Part shown: positions 1 through 14,880 of the stretch, piece by piece
Layout: each line of letters begins with the position of its first letter
How positions within the stretch are numbered: position 1 is the first letter of the stretch
DNA from: Trichoplax sp. H2
Lineage: Eukaryota > Placozoa > Uniplacotomia > Trichoplacea
Direction: 5' to 3'
Length of the DNA stretch: 64,000 bases
Assembly: GCA_003344405.1 (NCBI GenBank)
Contig: NOWV01000001.1
Coordinates: 1,364,001 to 1,428,000 of the forward strand
Notes under the pieces: generated by a model
The model's database searches: none
What the model was told of the DNA's origin: nothing
What the model saw: only the letters and a program-made list of their open reading frames with translations
Program-made: the position numbers and the translations under genes

Positions 1-14
1 TCTCGTAGAATAGT

Positions 15-960
15 ATACCACTTTATCTAGTAAGCTTTCATAATTTAAGCTAGGATAATTGCATTTTAGACCTATCCATAGATCATCTCCTAGGAATGGA
101 GGGGGCTGAATGATAGCATACCACTTTATCTAGTAAGCTTTCACGATTTAAGCTAGGATAATTGCATTGAAGATCTATGCATAGATCATCTTCTAGGAAT
201 GGAGGGGGCCGAATGATAGTATGATGGAATGGTACCGTTAATTATTGTATCGCTATATATTAGACCTATCGATTTTAAACCCATGTCGTTGGTGAGTAAT
301 CTTTTCCTGAGAGGGGGAGGGAGTAAATATCATAGGATTTCATCGTTAATTAGAGTTATAACTTCTATATAGTTTCTGTTCATCATATTCGGTAGTAATA
401 TGGGATCACAATGCGTTATAAGATTATCCCGTTAAATATTTGTCAAATCGCCTACTTAACCGATCGGTGCAAATTTGCAGTAAGATAGCGATCCCTGTAG
501 ATCACTTGATAGCTTTGTCACGGGATATAGGATAGCAATTCGTTGATAGTTTAGTAATAGGATAATAGCGACCATAGGATTGCACCGTTAAACATTGTGC
601 AGTACGTATACTTGATGTCTTGATTCTTACAGGATAGAGATCTGATAAATTAGTCGATAATTTAGTAATAGGATAATAGCGATGCGTTAAACATTGTATA
701 CTGGATCGATCGATTCTGATCTCCTATGGAATGGCGATTTGATAAATTAGTTGATAATTTAGCAATAGGATAATAGCACGTCGTAGGATTCTTCACTTCT
801 AGCAATCGGATAAATTAGTTGATCATTTAGGATAATAGCAATAATAGGATTGCAATAATTGATAATTTAGTCATAAGATATTAGCACATGGTAGGATTGT
901 GAGCTATCAAGCATTGTATACTGGATCGACCGATTCTTCATCGCTATGGGATCGCAATCT
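15..960. repeat. Diverged ~100-bp tandem repeats (satellite-like)
   Basis: Two clear copies with a 103-bp period start at about 15 and 118; both contain 'ctttatctagtaagctttca' and 'ggaatggaggggg'. From about 540 to 900 a looser family recurs at roughly 545, 650, 750, 815 and 865, each copy with a word like 'gataatttagtaataggata'. Copies are strongly diverged. I see no coding potential here. Confidence 0.7.
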
Positions 961-1280
961 GGTACATCAGTAGGCAGTCTAGTTATTCGGTCATCTCACA
1001 TCAGAGGATTCTACTATTTAATTACCTAGCGTTAATGTATTTTAGATCGAGTGATCCTGGCGATCTCGTTAATAAGATGGTCTAATTGCTATGAGATGAT
1101 TCATAACACATCGCAAAGTTCTACTCTATCGTCTAAGATTGTATAACTGTTTGATCATAGGATTAATTGATCTCTCTTCTAGTAAGTGTTGCTAATTTGA
1201 GTTATAGCCAATTACACGATGGCTTTCTAGTCATTAGTAGCATTCCATCACAAAATTCTATCGTGAAGTATTGGCTTGCA

Positions 1281-4200
1281 AGGCAGGTAAACAACAAGCT
1301 GTTGGGATTGGTGTCTGCTGCTTAGCACATTGTGCATTTGCATGGGATGATTGGATTGTACGTTACTTTATTATGGTGGGAATATGGGTGAGATATTTAC
1401 AAGTATGATATTGTTGTCATAAATGTTGTTATCAATGAGCTATGCTTTGCTCGTTGACGGCTGATTGCATTATACTAAATGTTTAGGCGAGGAATAGGCC
1501 TAAATAAGGCCTTGAATCGCAGATAAGTTTGTAGTAATGGAGCAATTTAATGAGACAATTTTCTGTAAAGTACTGAATAGGCGGAGCTGTACCTCTATGC
1601 AAGGAATACAGTACATGAAGATGATCTGAATCGCTTTCATTTATTACCTATTTTTTTTACGCTGTATATTGATATGATAAATTTCACAGCAATCATTTAA
1701 ATCCTTGCTAGCATGATTGGAATATTGTTGTACAACATGGACCTCCAATTCGATGACCAGTACGCGTGCTATATTCATTTGAAGATACTGTAACGAATAG
1801 GTTATATCCCAAGTGATCACGAGTAGAAGAGATTGACGATCTATATCATATAGGCGTATAATTACAGTTTTTTAATCATTCTGCCTAGCAAATAGCTTTG
1901 AAAGATTCCTTGCGCAACTGATATGATACAGGTAGTCTAGAGGAAAGGGATAGTATTGATGCGCAAATGAGTGAAGAATGAGGTAGCTAAGTATGGTTGA
2001 ATCATTGGTAGAAGCAGAATAGTGTCTCAACCTCAACAAGAAGAGTTTAGGTTGGGATCTAGCTGCAACGGTGCTGCAAGTTATGCAGGCACGTACATTT
2101 CACCTTGCAACTTGTCAATGCTGCCTAGCATAAATGATTTTCAGCACTACGTTAGTGTTGGCCGTCTACAGGCCAAACTCGGCAGTCATTTAGCTTACAG
2201 AGTAGGAATACTGTATATTCATTGGAGAATTGCTTTGCAAGCAGCTCAAAGGCGTCGAGCTCGACATTAGCAATAATAACGACAGCACACCTCCACAACC
2301 ACCACCGTAGGGCAAAGGTTCTCTGCAAGGTAATCTATAGTGTAGTCTTGGTTTGTTTTTCGTAGGCGTATGTTTAATCCTCTCATGACCCATATGGCAT
2401 ACGGTAGATGGACAATCTACTAGTTTAGGCTACTAGAGCGTAAAACTGCTCTCGTCTTGGAGCTGCATGTTTGTGCTCGTCTAGTGCTCAGAGGCGTTTC
2501 TTGAACTCAGTGTATCATCCAGCATCGACCATACTATATAGCGACATGGATCAACTCTGCTGATGAAAGCGACGTAGACTACCCCAATAAGAGCATCCAT
2601 TTTATAAAACTGCATGTGTCTTGATACAAGACTGTCTTACATGAAGTATGATAATATAGCTTGCCCTGATAATATACAGTACTTGATCTTATTCCGATCG
2701 CGTAACTATTAGCGCATACTGAAGTGAACCAATACGCCCAAGTTGCACACAGTTAAGCGGAAATGCTTATTGTGAATTGAAGGAGGCTCTACTGACGATG
2801 ACTTTGTGTAGATTTAATTTGCCCGTATTTGTAGCTGATCAATAGGTTATTGATCGAGTAGGCTGAAAGATTGAATTTAGAGAGGGAATTGCCTGTACTA
2901 TTTGTCCTATTGCTGAATTAGAATAGAAGGTTTCTATACCGGCAATTGGAGCTCTGTCGATGAAAGTGCCTCCTCTAGTAGTATACGTCATGAAGAGCAA
3001 AGTTTCTATCCAATGCTTGCTAGTCAATCTCTTCTAGTGTAGATACACACCGAGAGTAAAGTTGTTCTACTGTACTGTATATGTTGCTAGTGACAGCAAG
3101 ATTTCTCCACTTGTTGATGGAGCTGTGGCGATGGCAATAATCGCCTCGAGCAGTCTAGCGTACATCCTAAGAGCAAAATTTCTGTACTTGTTGATGGAGC
3201 TCAGCCACTGAAAAATGTCTTGTCTCCTATTGTCAAATACACCCTCATGGCAAAGTGAAGAATTCAACGCTAGCATACTCATTTTTTTTTAATAACGCCT
3301 TGATAAATTTTCCATCACGCTGTTAAGGTACGGACCTGCGAACCCTGCTGAGTTGAAAAATCATTGCAGGGTTGCTTGCAGCACAGTAGGCACGCTGTGA
3401 TAATCTGCTCCATCGTAGTACTCCATCCAAGTTGGCCATGCTGCGGGTGGTGGCATCCAATGGTCATGAATAATCAAGATTGAGTCATACCTGGAAGTCC
3501 CTACTTTGCAGTAGGAGGCCTAGAAAAGAACTAACTCATTTGCTTGACTGCATTTTTAGTCCTGATAGGAAAGCATAAAACGACGAAAGCGATCTCAACC
3601 CTGTCTACTGTATTTTAAAAGTCTACCGGCAAAAAGCAAAATGTAACAATTCCTCTCTACCCAATGATTGCATACGAATTGCACCATTATGACATGAAAA
3701 AAGACACCAAGTCAATTGATGCTACGACAGGAAAATCTTTGTCCTATCTCACTGTCTAGTCTTGTTTACTAATAGTGAATTCTAATGTTAATTACTCCAT
3801 CAATTGCTTTTCCATGTGCACCGCTTGGTGCTGTCCGCCATGATTGAATGGTGCAAACCCTATGCATGTAATATATACGGTATAGTCGATGGAGGACAAC
3901 CCACATGGCGCTCTTCCACTTTGCCTTGATGGAAGCTGATAGAAACTCCTATTGCTTGAGCAATGTCATCAGTAGCAATTGGATCGTCACTATGGCGTCT
4001 TATTGACCGGCTGATAGATTGACTAGGAGACACGCAGTATTGTAGCCCAAGTTGGTGTCTCGTAGTCATACTGTAGCATAAAGAGTGCCGTTGTGATTTC
4101 TAGCCAACGAATGGTGGGATCGTTTGCCAGAACGTCAAGTGACTCTTGGGTCCTGTACCCTTGTCTCTGCCTAGTGGAGGACGGCGTGGACGATGTTACA

Positions 4201-6414
4201 GTACTGTATAAAACAGTCCATTGGTCATTGTATTTTACTATAGAAGCTTGTTGCAACTAGCTTGATATTGTATTTTGGACCGATTGTGGGTAGACTTGAA
4301 CGCTGATTGATTGAACAACAACGCCATGTTGGAGGTATTACTCTGGCTAGAAGCACACACATCTACAGTACAGTATTAGGACTCGATCACTGCAATCCAG
4401 AAGAAATAATCCTCCACTAAATTGCTAGGCAATCCAGAAGAAATAATCCTNNNNNNNNNNNNNNNNNNNNCCTTCCCTCCTAGTAGCCATACTGTGTATC
4501 TTGCGTGGCGATCGAGCCATGAAAGGGGTGAATCGTTCGATGAATGACTTGTCTGAGTGAGTCAGTGTGGCAATTATCATGACTAAAGCAACCGCACCCA
4601 GGTGACTCATGATACAGTCATGTTCTGGGTGGATGTCACCTGCATAACAATAACAACAATAAGTCATTATCTACAGTCAATCACCTGTGCGATCGTGGCT
4701 AACCAAAGACAAAAGACTTTCCAAGTCAATTCTCTTTCTTCTTGTTGATCATCCACGGTGGACGCCATTTCCATCTAATATTGACCAAATGAGTAAGGTC
4801 ATCATGATGGAAGCTTAGCCAATGCAATGGCAAGAGCAGTATCCACATACTGTGGCCGGCCATTGATGAATGATTAGCTTATGTATGCAAAATTGATTGA
4901 CTCTTCACATTAAGCATAACATTGAAAAAAAAACATTGAGGGAAAAAATAAAAATAGCATCATCAAGATTGCTTTTCGATCGATTCATTATCTATTTTTA
5001 AAATTAATCTTATCTATCTTTTTGCATATTCAACTTGGTAGGTCTATTGTTTGTCTATTCTTTCTATCTACTCTACACTCTGTTATCTATTGTTGAGCGC
5101 ATTATTGTATTATTTGTCACCGATTCTTTTTTTTTTTTCCACCTGGAGATTGAATGATTGTTTTCTATGCCAATGATTGGCACGTTGTCCAACAAAAAAT
5201 GCAATCGCTAGTCATTGCCTTCGGACACCGATCAATCTTGCCTAGTGGTAACAATAGAATGATGTTCTAGTCCACGCGTTAATACATTTGCATCAGCCTT
5301 TTGAGAGCGAGCTAGCAATTGCTTTAGTCGGTAGTAAATACGCGTAGATCAATTACCTTGATTCAATACACATCATAGCATTTATCATTATTAGCATTCA
5401 TTTGCCAAACCAATCGATAGAGACAGAGAGAAAGAGAGAGAAATCATTTGCGCTCCAGCCAAAATTGAAAAGTGAGATAGCCTTATTTTTTGCGGGCTAG
5501 ATAGAAATAATTATTATCAATATCCAATGACCTCGTATCGATTAAATTGGTACAATAGATAAAAATGAATACAGACTTGGATGCAAAAAGGAGAACGTCC
5601 ATGTAGAATTAACTGTTGAAATTTGCCCTTGAATTAACATCTTTTGTGTTGATGTGTTGCTAGTGTGGATGGATAGTTAGCTTATCTTATTACATCTTGA
5701 TTATTATTTTTATTAGGTTGACTTGGAAATTACAAATTGTCTATCCACATCATCAACAGAATCCGGTATTGTTATTATCAAGACGATTAAAATAGTAAGT
5801 AAAGAATGCAATAGAAAAGTAGTCATCAAGACATGGATAGCTAGGAGCGTATACTTACTCCATACACATCAATACACAGAAAAAGAAATAAACAAAACTT
5901 GTAAAGAATAATCGACTCTACTTTGATCATCATCATCGTCCTCATCATAATAGTATTACTCGTAGTAGCCTGGCTAATAGTAGTAGTAAGAAGTATAGTA
6001 GTAGACTTGGTGCGCTTTGAAATTTTCATTTTCAATCATTGACATTTGCACTGTAAATTATTCAAAAGTTAAGTAAAAAGTTGAAAGCAACTTTTGTCTG
6101 TCGAATAGGAAATCGTTCTTTCATTTTACTCTACATCATTCTTCTTACATTACACGTATAAGCGATTACATAACGATACGTACAACTTTCAATATTAATC
6201 GCCTTTAAGTAGAGAGTGAGAAAAAAAAAATTAGACTCAGCAGTCATTGGTATTTATATCTCTTTCTTTTCTTTCTTTCTATCGATCAACCTCTACCTGT
6301 GTATGTATATATATTTATTGATATATATGCTGAATCGACATCGACTTTAAATCAACCATTATCCAATCTCCCACTCCTAAAAAAAAATTGCATTAAAATA
6401 ATATTGCATAAAAT
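1281..6414. other. No supportable gene; flank of the RBM24/38-like gene
   Basis: The short open frames here (for example 2022-2270 on + and 3860-4256 on -) show no recognisable motif, no convincing splice partners and no codon pattern. Minor structure: two copies of a ~78-bp unit at about 3096 and 3174 sharing 'cttgttgatggagctc'-like words, and a small hairpin with AACCCTGC/GCAGGGTT arms near 3337-3376. The 300 bases before 6415 are AT-rich and probably hold the promoter and 5' UTR of the next gene; I cannot point to a TATA box or start site. Confidence 0.5.
4451..4470. other. Assembly gap (20 N)
   Basis: A run of 20 N. A 22-base word starting 'gcaatccagaagaaataatc' occurs twice just before it (about 4391 and 4430), so the gap sits at a short direct duplication that could reflect mis-joined reads. 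Confidence 0.95.
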
Positions 6415-9400
6415 ATGAACAAGATGGGTTTAGAAGAAACGATTGATCATCATCGTCAGCAAGACCAACCACAGCAACAGCAAGAGATGAATAAAGATGG
6501 ACAAGAAATACCTCTAACCAATAATAATAATAATGATCATCAGAATAAGCTGGAAGCAACGCTTTGCAATAATCAACCCCAGCAAGATATCAACGAAGCC
6601 AACAATAAAAATGATCAAGCAACATGCAATGATACAACTACAACGACCATAGCTTCTACGCCAGCTGCAAATCAAGATAGTGGCAATAACACCAATGATA
6701 AAACCACTACATCAAGTTATATTCATTATCAACAGAAACCACCTTATTTGCAAAAGGATACTACCTATACCAAACTCTTTGTTGGTGGTTTGCCTTATCA
6801 TACTGATGATGATTCATTACGTGGTTATTTCGCAACTTTTGGCGAGATTGAAGAAGCTGCCGTAATTTATGATCGACAAACTGGTAAATCCAGAGGATAT
6901 GGATTTGTAAGTAATCGTTTTCCTATTATTATTTTAGACTTTACAGTGGATTATATGTAGGAAGGAAAGATATGATTTGCATGATCCTTTGTTTGATTGG
7001 TTAACGTCGACCATTAAGCAATCTAGCTTTGAAATCCTACATCACAGAATGAGCTAAAAGCTATCGTTTTCCAAAAATATCGTATCAATCTATTGACATT
7101 ATCTTTTCCCCCATAAAAGTAAAATACCCTATCAAAAGAAAAAATTGGTTGCATGATCCATTCGTAGCCTAATGAATATTATTATTATTCAATCAGGTTA
7201 TACATACAATCTTATTTCATACTCTAATAGAATTTCAATGAATCTAGTTCATAATCGATTTCCCTCTAAAATAGAATACTATAACAAAAAATAGACCTAA
7301 AACTTTCCTTATCGCCTGTAGTAAAAATCACAACAGTACGCGCTTTGTGGTGATAGTAATCGACTTTTCCTTGGATTCAACTTTATTTTATTCATTCATT
7401 TTTATGCTATACTGCCGTAATTTTTCAAAATAATATCCTTCTTAGTTTTATTTTTAGTTTTGATAATGATCGAAATAATATTGATGATTAGGAAATACGA
7501 ATAGAAAGGAAGATTGATAAGATCTCCTTTGAAAATAGTAATTTTCCATTTTTTTCATGTCGCTTGATTCCGAAATGATTTTCAAAATTTTTAAATTTTA
7601 ATAGATCCTATGCATGGCATTGGAAAATGCATTTAAATGATTAATAATAATCACTCCATATCTCCATCACGCTAATTACTATAAATCTTTTATCATTTTT
7701 TTTCTATTTTTATTAAATGATTTGCATCAACTTTTTCAACTACAGCTTCCTTAATTCACTACTTGACAAACTAAAGCTATTGTTGTTGTTGTTGTTGATA
7801 TGATGATTCAATCAAGTCATAGTCTAAGTAGTCAGATATTATTTTAACTTGGATAGGTAAAACTAACTTATTTTACTTCACAAATTAATGTTGATCTTTC
7901 TTGACTTCTTACCGTTATTAATATAACGTTCACAATTTCTTTCAATAGTCTACAACATACTAACAATAGATTTTACTTTGGACTTTCAATCTAGTTGATT
8001 AAGGAAATGTATTAAATTTTTTTTGTCGTTTTCTCTCGACTCTCGTCAGCCAACTGTTTAGCAAATAAGGATTGGCTAACTCTTGTTTTTATTTTATTGG
8101 CTATGGTAGAGGTGTTGGGCAATGATTCATTACTATCTGCTTAGATAATATTCTACAGTTTACCGAGTATATCAACAATAATCATTACTGATTATTTCCA
8201 TTCCAATTCATTATAATCATGTAATGAATTGTAAAAAATTGGACAACTTCTAATTCTATCTTTATTTTCTACTTTAATTGTCCAATTACTTGTTCTAGTT
8301 AGTCTTAATACCTAGTAATAGCGAGTACAGTAATAGAGGAAATAAACAAAGAAAAAATTCTTTTTCCTCGCTTGTAAAATTAGATTTCCTTCTAAAGTGA
8401 GCCATAACAATGTTTAACTTGATCCAGTAGTAAGAAAAAGGGAGATAAAATTTGCATCTCTAATCTAATTAGTAATAAATCAAAAATCAATATTAGCATT
8501 GATATAGAAATTGAATCACATTTCCCATTTTTCTTCTACCAATACCGTTAAATTGCATTTTTATGCTTCGCCAATTTTCCAGCGGGATAAATCGGCGTTG
8601 ATTTTGGTATTCTAATATATCTATAGTGCATTAATTTATCTATCAATTTTTTTGGTCCTACCCTAATACTAGATGATGGAATCAATGGATAGTTTGATGT
8701 TCAATCTTTTACTGTAATGAAGATAGGTAATAATGTACTCGAAAAGTAGATCATACAAGATAAATAAGTTCTATCTACATAATATCTTAAAACTGAATCT
8801 CCATTTTCTTAACCCATACTGTGAATAAGTGCAAAGATAATAGCTTGTATGACATAAGAATCTTACTTATCCAATTTTCATGATAAAAGAGACAAGTGCA
8901 TCCAGGATCTATAACAATGATGATCTGCATCCTTTGTAGAGACTGTAAAGAGAGGATAGAATTTATATTCCAAGATCCAAATTGATTTCATTTTGATTTA
9001 GAAGATCAACATAAATCCCCGGAGATCGGATATTAGTACTGGATAATATTATCCTCAGTAATTGAATTACACTAGAATGGAGATATTTTTTCAATTTAAA
9101 AGTTATTCTTTTTCTCCTTTTCAAGCTCTATAATACAATCTACTAATAGACTTGTTCTTTAAAACTTATATTTTACAGCTTTTTTCTTAATCAAGACATC
9201 GTATTTTATTTTGTCATTAATGACTGGAAAAGTAAACGAGATATTAAAGAGATATATTGAATTAGTCAATGCAATTTATCCAATCGTTAGGACAAAAAAT
9301 ATTAAATTTGATCCACTTGATAAATCATCAATATCATTGATGATGGACTGAAATTTTATCTTGATGAAATCAAGCAACAAGAAATTCCATCGTTCTAGTT

Positions 9401-12400
9401 ATTTTTGAAAGTCTGTTTTCATCGGAATCTATAGAATAATTACAGGAAAAAAACTATAGTGATAATCTATTATGATCAAGATTGAATGACTACGAGTATA
9501 CGTTATATTGGACGGTATTAATCATTGCAAAAACAACCGGATATTCTGTTTAAGCTGTAATTAAATAATCATTTGTTCCTTCTTTTCTTCATTGACTATT
9601 ATCCCATCATTTTTATTTTCTTTTTTTAAAGTATTGTTTGCCTTTTATTCTTTTCTCTTAATAAATTGAATTGTGTTTTAAATTAAATTAATTTCTCTTT
9701 TTTTGTCTGTAACGTTTGTTAAATTATTCATATATAGAAGTAATCGAATTGAAATCAATGAAGCTGATTGTGCGTTATAGGCCTTCTTGTTAAGTTTATC
9801 ATCAGTCATGGCAAATATTCATTTGATTTCTCGATACCTATTTCTATTTTCTACCCTATTCGTCGACAATGTCAATAACCATATGATCAAAGTATTCTTT
9901 CCTGTTCTCTATCATCCCCAATTTGAATGTACAACATGTTACCACTCCATCTATTTTTTCTCCGCCTCTATAAAAATTAATTTAACTAATTGAAAATAGA
10001 TATTACAAACGATTAGTGTTAAAAATTAAATAATCAATTTCTTATAAATCAATCTTTTCAACCCAACAGGTGACTATGGTGGACAAAGAAGGAGCTACTC
10101 GTGCATGCAAGGATACAAATCCAATTATTGATGGTCGTAAAGCTAACGTTAATTTAGCTTACCTTGGCGCTAAACAACGTCCTAATGGCAACGGTTATTA
10201 TCAAAATGGAACAGTACCAAATCATGTTAATATGAATAATAATTATAACCAAGGTAAGTAGGATTAATTCTCAACCGTTATTAGCTGTCATTCAATATGG
10301 TAGGTTAATACAAAAAGTATAAAACTGATGCATTAGATCTACTTTAATTTGGATACTTGAGCTGGGCTTCCTTGATTGCCTTTTTTAATCGTAACATGGA
10401 AGCAGATTGATTACTACGGTACTAACGATGATAGAATAAGATATCAACCATATTAACATGGAAGTAGATTGACTGATTGATTAATGTAGTACCAACGATG
10501 ATAGAATAAGATATTAGCTATGTTAACATGGAAGTAGATTGACTAATGTACGGGACGATAGAATAGAATATCAGCCATGTCAACATAGAAATAGATTGCC
10601 GAAATTTTCAAAAGATAAAATAACCCAAGCACGGACATTAAGAGTTATTTCTATATGTATATGTAATATATTGTCAGAGCACCATCATGATGGAAATAGA
10701 GAACACACATTAACAAGTCAGAATAGATCAGCTATTGAAACAACGTTGTCGTAATTTATTATCCTTTCGTGCATGTACTGATTCCTATTTAAGGTAGAAT
10801 GTAGTCACGAAAGTAGTGCTTCATATCCAATGAGAGTAGTAATAATAATATAGAAAAGAAAGTAATGGATTTATGCCATCCTTACAGCGATGAAGAAAGA
10901 TAGCGTTTTCAACCGTTTACTAAAACTTTCAAACAAATATTAAATGATTCATTCAGTTATAATTATAATTAATTAGTAGCTATAGCTTTAAAAGAATTAG
11001 TTAGAATATTTTAAAAACTGAAAGAATTACAGTATAAAATGGTACAAGAATCCAGTAATAAGGTAGATAATTGAATTATAGCCTATTTCACAAGTATAAA
11101 AAAAATTACTAAACCTATATTTACAAAGTAGTAAAGTTTTTTACTTTATATTGGACTTCCTCAAAAGATTGTTGATATTGCACTCATTAACCTTTGGTAG
11201 TAGAATCTAGCAGTATATTAATAATTATGTAACGTATTCCGATATTATTATAAATTATATACTGTAGAATAAAGTAACACTTACTGGGATATTTAAAATA
11301 CAATCTAACTTAATTAAATTAACTACATTAGAAGAATAATTTTTAAACAATTGAACTCACATACTGCAGCAGACTGTAAGACCATATTGCGATGTTGAAT
11401 CTTGATCAAAAGAACAACTATACACTTTTCATACATAAAGTTCTATTAGTAGAGGGAGGAGATTTCTAAGTGATATCATCAAGTTTATGCCTATCTTTTA
11501 TAATTCGTTAAAGTTTTGTGTCGTTATTACGTGATATATTGTAGAACCATTTACGTACTCTACATAAGTAGTTATTAAAACGCAATTAGTTCTAACTTAT
11601 TTAATGCTAATAATATTTTTTATAAATTAAAAACTTATATTACTAATTCCGTATGATAGATATTAATATTTCATGCCCGTTATTTTTATGGTTCTATAAG
11701 ATATGATTTATTTCCAAGTTGAATTATTCTATTGTACGGTTCACACATATAATAGAAGAAAAGCGTCTCTGATATTGACATAATACTGAATATATGTTTC
11801 ATTTTCAAAGTATTTGATGTATTGAGGTTATCCTAGGGCAGAAATATCAGTGCATATTTCGATATGACTTAAATAGAAATATAGTTTTAACTTCGTAGCT
11901 TGGAACTTGATCGAAATTTTGAAATAATTATAGTTGGTACGCGAGCCTATTCAAATATATTCTAAATTAGAGATGGGTACCGATATTAAATATAAACTAA
12001 ATAAAGTAGATTTCCGTAATTAATTCTTTCTGTAGTATCGAGATCAAACCATCTAAGCTCTCTATTCCAGTTGCTGCAACTCATATCATGCACGATGTGC
12101 ATTTTAATCATCAATAGCTATATAATTTAAAAACGTTAGTAATTTGCATCAGTAATGCTATATGCGCATTATATTATCGATTGCTATATAATTCATCAAC
12201 GTTAGTAATTCATATCCGTCATCTATTTCAATGCTATAGCTACGACCAGAATTGTTCAAAGCAGTAATAAATCTGGCGTAATAACAACAACGAGTGGTTC
12301 TAATTACCAATCGACATCACAAAATCAACATTTCGGGTAAGTAGGCATACTATTCTACTCATAATTACATATATTATCTTTGAAATGCCACGTAATTTTC

Positions 12401-14880
12401 CAATGTCACGTCAATTGATCATACGCAGCTTATCATCAAGTTAAACATTTCATGATATATTTACCATAATAAATTTAATATAAACATTTTATAAATCTAA
12501 CTATAATTGTATTATTCAAAGAACGTTATTATATTTTCTACTAATAGTTTTTATGTTTATTTGAACATGTCATCGCAATAGACATTTCATACGATAACTT
12601 TGCCACAGTATTTTTTATATTAGTATAGTGAAATGCAAGAAATATCCTTTACTATCATTGGAGAAAGTCATAAAAATTAACAAAAGAGTAAATGATTTAA
12701 TGACGTTATTCAACATTATCACTTAAACCCATTGATAAAATACTGTATGAGTAAGTATTTTAGCATACTAAATCAAATTATCAGATTAGATTAATAGAGT
12801 GATAAAAAGTGCATAAATTGGTTAGTATAGATTTAGATTGATTTTCTAAGCTATTGTAACCTGGAAACAATCATTTCAGTTGAATAAGGATGCTCCAATC
12901 TAATTTATTAACAGTGCATATATCGCTATCACGATTTTATACATTAACTTAAAAAGCCTAATTAATTAATAATTTCTTGGAAGTTCGAATAGACAATAAT
13001 TGAATTAATTTTAACCTCTGACGTCGTATCCGCCTTAATTTAATCATTTCTCTACGCTGTTTTTATCTCTTATCAATCAACTTTAGTAGCAGTTAAGATT
13101 TTAGGCGCGCAAGTTTAGAATAGTAACAATTTACATTTATAGCATTAGAAGCAATACTATGATCGTATATTCGCTCATTTATTTATACTTTTCCCAAATT
13201 GATATGGTAGATTAATTTCAATATCAATAGAAATAAATTATTACGCGGAGTTCAGAATAAGAAAAAAATGTTTTTAAATACTAACAATAATTAATTAAAA
13301 AATTGCCTAAGTAGAAGTAATCAATACAGCTATTATTTGATGTCTAATTTTTCTTAGTCAAAATGTCGACATAAATTACGGCGATAAGAAGAAAAATAAA
13401 CAGCATATTCTTTTTATTACAATCATTTCTTTCTATTACCTGATTAGATATTGTACATAATAATACGTAATTTGGCTAAGCCGCAAATATTATCAATTGA
13501 ACGATGTGGTGATAAACAGCAGCGTATAATATACATAATTTATTATAGAATTTATTTGTAATGTATTACTGCGTGTTGTTCCTAAAGTTTGTCAGCTATC
13601 ACTTTTATTTTTATTACAATTACAATAGAAATAACCAATGAAAGTATTAACCGGACAATAATTTAAACATTAGTGAAAAATTGTAAACTAATGACGTTAT
13701 CTTAATTTTTTCAATATTTTTTTTGGACGCAATTACGTCATTGGAGTTTGGCGAGATCATTTTACTACATTATAAAAAGCGGAAGTAATGATAAATAACT
13801 CATTTTTCTTTTAAAACCATCATTAAAGAAGAGATAGAAATACAACATCATTTCTTTTATAGCTAATAGAATGCAAGGAATAATCTATCGGACTATATTA
13901 CTTTCAATTATTATCAAGGAACTTCCTTCAGTTATCTATAGCTTTTTATATAAAAAGTATTGATGGAAGCTGGAGTATATGATAATAAATGAATGAAATA
14001 TTGAATGTTAATTCACTTTTGGTTTACCTGATTTGAGTATAAATAAAATTCTAACCTACAGCACTACGACTCGTTATCACAAATAACTTTCATTTATGCG
14101 CAAGTATTCAACATACATGTTAGTCTTTATACATTTACCTGTAGTTATACTCATATTTTTATCTTGACATACTGTGTATACTTACGTAGACTTCATTTAT
14201 TCAATCTAAAATCGGTAAATACATACAACTACAGAATTAGATTTGTCCTAGCATATTTATGGAATTTAATTCTTTCTAATTGAAGATAATAATCTGAGTA
14301 GCATATATCCAATGTTATATCTGCTTGTCCTTTAAGATCTGTTGTTTTTCGTAACCATATCAATCGATTTTATTTATACCTACGTTCAATTCTTAGATTA
14401 CTAAATCAGATTTATCAGTGTAATATACTAAATCAATCTAATTCTGTATTTATATTAATTCCTTTCTTAAATATGTGCTATTGTATTACGTATTATAGAA
14501 GGATTCAGCAGCAATATGCAACTGTATATCAACAACAATATTATATCCAACCAGTTCCTCATGCGCATCAAGCTATGGTAACATATGCAACAACACCTTT
14601 AGCTCCAATACAACAGCAGCAACAGCAGTCAGTTTCACCAACTTATTATGATTACATTCCTTATTCACCTACTACTCAACAAGTTTCATCACCACCTTTT
14701 ATTAATAGCAACGGCAATCGTATTTTCTTCGATCAATTGCCATATTATAATCAACAATCACCCATCATGGGGCAACAAGTATTTCAACAGCCGACCTTTT
14801 TACCTCAGCAACAAATGCTAGTTGCTTCGGCTACAACACCAACTCAATTTCAACCTCAACCGGTTGATAGAATCATGTAA
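6415..14880 (+). CDS. RBM24: RBM24/RBM38-like RNA-binding protein (single RRM), 4 exons
   Basis: Coding exons: 6415-6906, 10070-10253, 12240-12336, 14499-14880; joined CDS 1155 nt, 384 aa, phase kept throughout. In vertebrates RBM24 and RBM38 bind mRNA and control splicing, stability and translation during muscle and cell-cycle programmes. One RRM covers about residues 119-195, with RNP2 LFVGGL at 121-126 and RNP1 RGYGFV at 160-165 split by intron 1. The block from DTTYTK through [40 protein letters not shown] is nearly identical to the vertebrate family. The C-terminal part is Gln/Tyr/Pro-rich, and the extreme end (QPVDRIM) resembles the family tail. Vertebrate members start almost at the RRM; this one has a ~115-residue Gln/Asn/Thr-rich extension. 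An in-frame TAA just upstream supports the ATG; a second Met is at codon 4. Whether it is RBM24 or RBM38 (or the pre-duplication ancestor of both) cannot be told here. Introns are 3.2, 2.0 and 2.2 kb. Confidence 0.93.
10394..10600 (+). repeat. Four-copy ~60-70 bp tandem repeat in RBM24/38-like intron 2
   Basis: Copies of a unit containing 'acatggaagtagattgac' and 'acgatgatagaataagatat' start at about 10394, 10456, 10526 and 10583. The 71-codon open frame at 10539-10754 overlaps this array and is a by-product of it. Confidence 0.7.

Noticed and set aside
2022-2270. 82-codon frame starting with a Gln/Glu-rich stretch
   Set aside because: No motif, no splice partners, and an equally long frame overlaps it on the other strand.
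5723-5911. 62-codon frame after a TTAG acceptor-like site upstream of the RBM24/38-like gene
   Set aside because: No similarity to any part of RBM24/38 and no donor in a phase that would join to exon 1; probably chance.
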